A DNA stretch of 64,000 nt from Polytrichum commune (taxonomy: Eukaryota > Streptophyta > Polytrichopsida > Polytrichales > Polytrichaceae): NCBI GenBank assembly GCA_950295325.1, contig OX485807.1, forward strand, positions 4,342,501-4,406,500, written 5' to 3'. Position numbers and translations under genes: made by a program. Shown piece by piece: positions 57,962 to 64,000 of the stretch. Positions within the stretch are counted from its first letter, which is position 1. Each line of letters begins with the position of its first letter. The notes under the pieces were generated by a model that was not told the origin of the DNA, searched no databases, and was given only the letters and a program-made list of their open reading frames with translations.

Positions 57962-59728
57962 AAGAGGTTGCGATTAAAATGCTATGATGATTTCTAATTG
58001 CTTGTCAAAAAGTTCATAGTACAAAGCATGAGTGCTCTCAATAAATGAGGAATCCCAAAATTAAAGGACAATTATGTTCATGTGATACATGGTCCCACAT
58101 AACGCATCCAATGAGATGTGGAATTACAACCGTGGGGTTCAATTACATGACACAACTTTTCCAAGTCCATAATGTGATTGGTGGGTTTGGTTTCATAGCA
58201 CTTGTCAAGAAGATAATAGTACAAATTCGCTTTTGTTGATTCATCCCAACCCTTAAGCACTCAACTAAATTGAAATGGATTGCCAATTGTATTTATGGTA
58301 GGTTTGCAACTTATCACAAGGCGGAATAGGTGGACAAAACATATGTGATGGTAGGGGCATAGATGTCCTCTATTTAAATGGAAGCCTTGCCTCGTGCAGA
58401 GATTGTCAGTGACGTAGGTCTAGGGGTTGGATTATTCATACCACGTATGAACTAGCATGAGTGCAAAAAGGGGTATTATTTGAGGTATTAGCGTACACAA
58501 GGGATAGGCATTGCTATTCTCTCATGTGTACACTTCAAAAGGCTATTTAGATTTTTGAAGTAAAAGCACATGTACAAAAGGGGGGGGGGGGGCTTGAGGT
58601 TTAGAACTTTTTTTAACAATAAGTGTGCTAGTTTCGTCCAATTCACTTTAATAACCAAACAACGTGTGTTTAAGGATCAAATTATTATGAGTTATATCGT
58701 ATGGATGAAAAAATGTTTAATGGCTTTCTCATTAGAAAGTGAAAGTGCATTGTATATGTAATATAGGCTTATTGATTTCATGATTTATATTTTTTGTATA
58801 TGTACAAGAGGCATCTATCACATTACATTGAAAAGCATAGTATAAATACATGAGTCCATTTTCTAGCTTATTGTTAGTATATACACACTCACTTTTCTCT
58901 ATAACTTTCTCATATATAGAATGTTATAACTCATAATCACCCATGTATTGTCATTTAACTTTCCAATGAGACCCCCCCCCCCCCATGAGGATGTAGGGAT
59001 GTTCTTCTAATACTTGAAATTGTGCACTACCCACAAATGTGGGCCTTAGGAATGGCAACATGTGAGAGGAAGAGCGAGGGGTGAACAATGATAAATCATA
59101 GATATTTTATACTTTGTGTTGCACGTAGACTTGATTGTTGACATGGCAAGATTGAGACAATGTTGTACTACCATCCATGTTGTCTTGGACTCCTACATCT
59201 TTAGCATTGAAGAAATAATTCTATTGGAGAAGGCAACTTTGTTCATGGTTTTAAAGAATGGCACGTTGTGGCCACAAACCTTTGGGGACCTCCAAGTTCC
59301 ACCCTCATTCTATCCATGTGGAAGGGCAAAAATCTATGAAACACATGGGATTGATTTGTCAATGATGTTGGGAGCTCCAAACTCCAAGAATTGAAAACTT
59401 GGAGCTACTTTATGGCCACTTCATACACTACTAGCCAAGAGATGTGAGTATAATGCATATTTTGAAAGACCCCCCATAAATCTCTAAAGGCTATCCCAAG
59501 ATTTGTTGGTATCATTCTACCTAGCGTGGACATGGTCTTTCAAATGTAGAATAACCATTCATCATGACCATGCCCCAATCTAATGCTCATCTTAAAGCAT
59601 CCTACACAACATAGCTACACTTTTGCATGGCAAGTAATAACTTAGACTTGTTGTGAGATTGGCAAGTGAATAAATATATCTTTCTCTCGACTTCTTGGTT
59701 CTTGCTTATCTCTACTCTAGTGTGGCTC
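57962..59728. other. intergenic, nothing recognised
   Basis: No gene supported; a 92-codon frame at 59116-59394 has no motif. Long homopolymer runs occur: about twelve G at 58580-58591 and thirteen C around 58972-58984. Confidence 0.5.
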
Positions 59729-59731
59729 TTA

Positions 59732-60005
59732 GGGTGGGTTTCCACATAGGTCCCTCATCCACTAGATTCTAGATAATAGTGGGTTGGAGGCGCTCTCATT
59801 AAGATAACAAAAGTAACCAACCAATTACATTATGGTTGCCTATTAAAATGTGGAGGGCCGTGGCCATGGGCCACTAGATTTTCATGCACTTGAAACAAGA
59901 ATAGTTGGTTGGCCCATACAAACACTGTCCCATTAGATTCCATAAACATTTGTTCTTATTCCCACCAAAATTTGTTGGACGAGCAACCTATATGGAAACT
60001 TGCTC
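59732..60005. mobile_element. MITE, TTA target duplication (copy 1)
   Basis: 274 bp. The left end GGGTGGGTTTCCACATAGG is inverted at the right end, which reads on the minus strand GAGCAAGTTTCCATATAGG. Flanks are TTA at 59729-59731 and 60006-60008. A 3-bp TTA duplication with G-rich ends fits PIF/Harbinger (Tourist-like) MITEs. No coding capacity. Confidence 0.72.
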
Positions 60006-60035
60006 TTAGTTTGACTTCAACACAACATAAGTTGA

Positions 60036-61148
60036 GGGTGAATATCCATTTAGGCCGCTCACCCAACAAATTTTGGTGGGAATAAGGACAACTATAGATG
60101 GAATCTAGTGGGTTATTGTTTGTATGGGCCAACTGACTATTGCTATTTCAAGTGTTTAGTAGGCGCATGGACATTTAGGGTGAGTTTCCATGTAGTTTGC
60201 TCGCCCACCAAATTCTAGTGTGAATAAGGACAAACATGCCCAAATGTAGAGGGAATCTAATGGGGTGGGGTTCATATGTGCCAACTAGCTACCCCCATCT
60301 TCTCAAATCCGGGCCCACCTACTAACCTCCTCTTCCCGGTTATCAAGGATGTAGTTTTAGACCAACATTGGTTCTCTTGAGTCTTCAACAAGTCTTAATC
60401 ATTTGGTCACCAACACTTTGTGGGTTAAAGATACTTTATTGGGCACATGGAAGTCTAGCAGCCCGTGTTCACGACCCTCCACATTCTAGCAGTCTTGTGT
60501 GTAACTACATGCAGACACCTTTGACCCACTAATATCTAGAATCTAGTGGGTGAACAACCTTACATGGAAATTCGCCCTTAGCAATCCATGACCACGGCCC
60601 TCCACATTCTAGTAGGCAAACATAATGTGGTTGGTTGGTTGGTTGCTTGCTTTTGTTTATCTACATAACAACACCTCCAACTTGCTATTAGAGCATAATC
60701 ACACATCGTACACCACCACTAACACAAAGGGGTGCTAAATCGGATACATTGTTTTAGAGGGGGGTAGTCTCAATATATGTCCCACACGTCACCCTATATG
60801 AGCTTCATAAATTGTGGGTCCCATGATTAGAATTAATATATTATACTACACAAGGCTTTACGTAGAAATAGTTGAAGCTAAGATTATATTTGGTCAGAGC
60901 TTGTGAGGTATGGATATTTGATCAATTTCTTATGAAGGAGTTGAAAGTTGGGATGTGATATACCCAAGCTATTCCAACCAAGGAGGCCTTTTGGGCTTGA
61001 CTAATGGACAATAGTGGTTGGGTATGACGCGTGGCTCCAGCTCCCGGCTAAACTTGACATTGTCCCATTGTGGGGGTCTACAATGATAACATGTGGTCAT
61101 GCTCTTATTTAGAATCTAGTGGGCGAGTGGCCTACATGGAAACCCACC
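60036..61148. mobile_element. older MITE-related element hosting copy 2
   Basis: A GGGTGAATATCCATTTAGG end at 60036 and an inverted GGTGGGTTTCCATGTAGG end at 61148 may delimit an older element of the same family, 1.1 kb long because it contains the 400-bp copy at 60178. Flanks (TGA, TTG) do not match, so this pairing is tentative. Segment 59840-60000 and 60040-60170 are themselves inverted copies, giving a potential foldback around 60020. Confidence 0.45.
60178..60577. mobile_element. MITE, TTA target duplication (copy 2)
   Basis: 400 bp, ends GGGTGAGTTTCCATGTAG and, inverted, GGGCGAATTTCCATGTAAGG; TTA at 60175-60177 and 60578-60580. It shares its ends and the CCCACTAGATTCTAG-type subterminal motif with copy 1 and lies in a neighbouring element of the same family. 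Confidence 0.72.
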
Positions 61149-62168
61149 TTGGGCTTACTCACAAGCCACACTCCCGACTCTTGGGAAATCACAATACTTA
61201 TAATTGAAATATCACATTCCCAACTATATACACATGTGCCATGCCTTTCTAGACCAACATTGAAATATTGAACCAAATATACTTATCAAATCAATATCAT
61301 GGAACATAACATTATTGAACCGAGTGAACATGTTGTGTGGGCCCTAAGAATATGTCATTTAAGGTGTTAGAATTATACGTTACGGATGCTTGTCAATAAG
61401 TAGAATCAACCTAAAAAATGAGCAAGATTCAAGTGAAGCATTGTTGTTGAATGTCACTAGTATGGAACAACTGACAACAATTGAATAATGTTATGAATGA
61501 AAACACCAAATTACGAATCAGCTTGCATTCAGGCACCATGTGATGCCAAAGGAAAGAAATGAAACAAGCATCCATTGTAAATTGCAATATGTCAAAATGG
61601 ACCTCAAATAGAGAGTAATTAAAATGTGTGAAATAGGTGACAATCCAGGTTTGTCATTGATGAGATGGAAATAGCATCACACAGTCATGTGCACCCAACT
61701 CACATTTGTGTTTGAGAATTGTGGAATTGTAACTTCACAAAACATCTTGCTTACTTGAGATTACTCACAAACCGCACAAAGACCTAATTACACGAAAGTA
61801 TGGGGTTGCAGATGGAATTTCATAGTGGAGTTGCAATCGGCCACGCTGTTGAAATCCTACATCATCTGTAACATAGAAATCATGTCAGAATTATTCATAT
61901 CAAATGTTGTATACAATAATTTGTTTTGCCGGATTGGAAAAACCTTATCAAAAAGAACCTTGAAACTCCAGTTCCTAAAACTGTTTTATCAACAGATATT
62001 ACCCGCATAACAACACTGACTAAGTTCATCTTAAGTCAACAAACAAGCTCATGCCCTAAGCAGTATGCACGTTGAGAAATTTGCATTCATCAACAAAGGG
62101 TGACTAAATTTAACTTACACAAGAACAATCAGATTGGACATCTCCAGAGCCTAATTTGTCATGCTAAG
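61149..62168. other. intergenic, nothing recognised
   Basis: AT-rich, no gene. A 61-codon frame at 61825-62010 shows no motif. Confidence 0.5.
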
Positions 62169-62171
62169 TTA

Positions 62172-62689
62172 GGGCCACTTCACACATGAGCCAAGAGCCC
62201 GTGACCATTGCACTTCAAGCACTCCCATTGGTGGAAAAGGCGGAGCCGGTTCAAGTTCGCTTCACACTTATGCATGAGGGACCCATGGAGCATGTGAATG
62301 CAAGATGGATGGTACAGTCTACATGGATTCCTATGTGGCATCAAATGGATCATGTTTCATGGTCACTTGAACTATTTTCAAAAACCACCTCTTGGGGATA
62401 GGCCTAACACAAAACCAGGAGACCATGGCACTCCAAACGCTCACAACCATTGATATATTATATTTTATCATGTGTGAGGACCCAATCAAGTGTGAGGACC
62501 CGCATGAATAGAGTTTCATCGAAATAGCATTTGGTTGAGGACCCAATCACATATGACTTCACACTACACTTGAGAATCCATGACCACGCGACGTGATTTT
62601 GAAGGTGTGTTGGGATGGTGTTTGGACACTTTCTTTTGGGCTCTCACAATTTCATGGTCACGGCTCTTGGCTCGTGTGTGAAGTGGCCC
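62172..62689. mobile_element. MITE with ~37-bp terminal inverted repeats and TTA duplication
   Basis: 518 bp. Left end GGGCCACTTCACACATGAGC continues as CAAGAGCCCGTGACCAT; the inverted right end matches it over about 37 bp with about two differences. TTA stands at 62169-62171 and 62690-62692. Superfamily inferred as PIF/Harbinger (Tourist-like) from duplication and G-rich ends. Its ends differ from those of the 59.7-61.1 kb family. Interior frames are not genes. Confidence 0.8.
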
Positions 62690-62692
62690 TTA

Positions 62693-64000
62693 ATCTCTCA
62701 AGAGACCCAAGTCCTCATGCACTTATGAGTATTCTGAGAAGATTTAAACATCATATTGTCCTCTAGTCCAGCAATCGAGGAGCCAGGCTTCCAATCTGTT
62801 GTGGGCGAAATCTTTGTCCTCCACCACACCATAAGTCAATTTATGCCCTGCACCCAAATGGTATCAAACAAGGTGTAAGAAAATTCTCCCACCTTGAGAT
62901 ACTCACTAAATATCAATATTTGAATGGTTGTACAATTTTGATACTCACGGTTAGGTTCTTTGAAACATGATTGATGTTGATTATTGATACCATACCTTCA
63001 CCTAAGGCAGAAATATCATAACCCGTGAAAACAAGGTGATTCGCATTAAAGATTTGGTCTGACAATCATGAGATAATTTTCCAAGATAGATGAGAAGGAA
63101 TCGTGAAGAATGCAAGTTGTTTCATATTTTTTTGCCCTATACAAAAAATGCTACAATTTTTCAAAGTGGAAAGTTGTCCAAACCCCTACTCATTCACTGG
63201 ATTCTCCCTACACCGAACACAGTAATCCGCATTTTCATACAGAACATCGCCTAAATCGGTTACCTCGTGGGTACATTAACACTTGACTCTCATTGGCTAC
63301 ACTAAGTGTACACGCATTGAAGTTGCCGCTGAGTCATGATCCATTTTAGAAATGGCACTTCACCATTATGACGGCAATCTAGTGCACGGCTAGAGGGTGG
63401 TTAACGGGTTATGGTATTCCTACCTTATATATTGGTCAAACTAACTTTCTTGAACTATTATCTCACAAAATAATGTGCTCTATGTAACTTCCTAGACAAG
63501 TCAACCTTTTGAATGACACTAACAATTAATATGTTAATATGTTCTTAGAGTACCATAGATATGGGGTTTTCACATGGACGTGCAAACCCCTAAGCATCTA
63601 AGAGGCCTAGACTCTTCAAGCAAAAAATAGTGTACAATTTGAGCTAAATACTTTCACTTGTAGTTACTCATGTCAAAAGTGACCCTATATAAAATCAACT
63701 TATAAGTCTTCAAAGTACACTATAATTTGAATAAGTTAAACACTTTGATGTTTTTGAAGATTCATGAAGTTCAAATATGTAGCTTGAGTGTCCTTGAATG
63801 CAAATATCACACATATTATTTTGATCATCAATGTCTAATTTGAGTATATTTTATTTTCCTCGACATATAAGACAATGTATGTAATAACTTAGGTCTCAAA
63901 TACATAATTATATGAAAGTCAATTGGCACACATCTTAAAGTGGCTCTTCTTTCTAAAAACACTACAAGCATACGACTCCTGGATAATTGACCTACGTCAC
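62693..64000. other. intergenic, nothing recognised
   Basis: 1.3 kb of AT-rich DNA to the window end with no gene, RNA or repeat that I can support. Confidence 0.5.

Overview
The window is nuclear DNA of a land plant with a large, transposon-rich genome. The evidence is long LTR retrotransposons nested in and truncated by one another, AT-rich non-coding DNA between them, MITEs, and a single recognisable cellular gene: an adenylyl-sulfate (APS) kinase with a plant-type N-terminal extension. Nothing bacterial, organellar or CRISPR-like was found. I cannot place the species. The distinct Ty3/gypsy lineages, a Tc1-like transposase relic and the large intergenic spaces would suit a fern, lycophyte or gymnosperm, but that is a guess.

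Layout. 1-870: flank with a 156-bp-period duplication. 871-11766: an almost intact, very young Ty3/gypsy element on the minus strand (element 1) with a 5-bp target duplication and LTRs that differ mainly in copy number of a 35-bp minisatellite. 15341-21876: an old, heavily mutated Ty3/gypsy element of a different lineage on the plus strand (element 3), with its right LTR cut short. 23346-27870: a solo LTR of the element 1 family with a TAATG duplication; its poly-G tract was invaded by a 2.84-kb second insertion. 27957-29819: minus-strand LTR material of the same family carrying a 75-bp minisatellite. 30200-35000: an unrecognised minus-strand reading-frame cluster flanked by arms that carry repeated small hairpins with a GTGAA loop. 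35.5-41 kb: AT-rich DNA with a gypsy gag scrap. 41188-48710: a decayed relative of element 1 on the plus strand (element 2), cut off inside integrase and joined to a minus-strand Ty1/copia fragment (48720-50190). 50.7-51.4 kb: a Tc1/mariner DD34E-type transposase relic; 51.6 kb: a tRNA-Ala-like sequence. 54.8-57.4 kb: the APS kinase gene on the minus strand with its promoter. 57.6-62.7 kb: several foldback/MITE elements, three with TTA target duplications.

The only cellular function visible is sulfate activation: APS kinase makes PAPS, the sulfuryl donor for secondary sulfation, probably in plastids. Everything else is mobile DNA or DNA in which I see no gene. Comparing elements 1 and 2 is informative: element 2, though dead, preserves the ancestral gag-protease frame and shows that element 1 differs by one nonsense change and an extra base in a C8 run; a second frameshift, in integrase, is inferred from the family consensus. 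The points most worth a second look are the GTGAA-hairpin arms around the unknown ORF cluster, the Tc1-like relic, the primer-site-like motif at both inner LTR borders of element 1, and the minisatellites inside LTRs.
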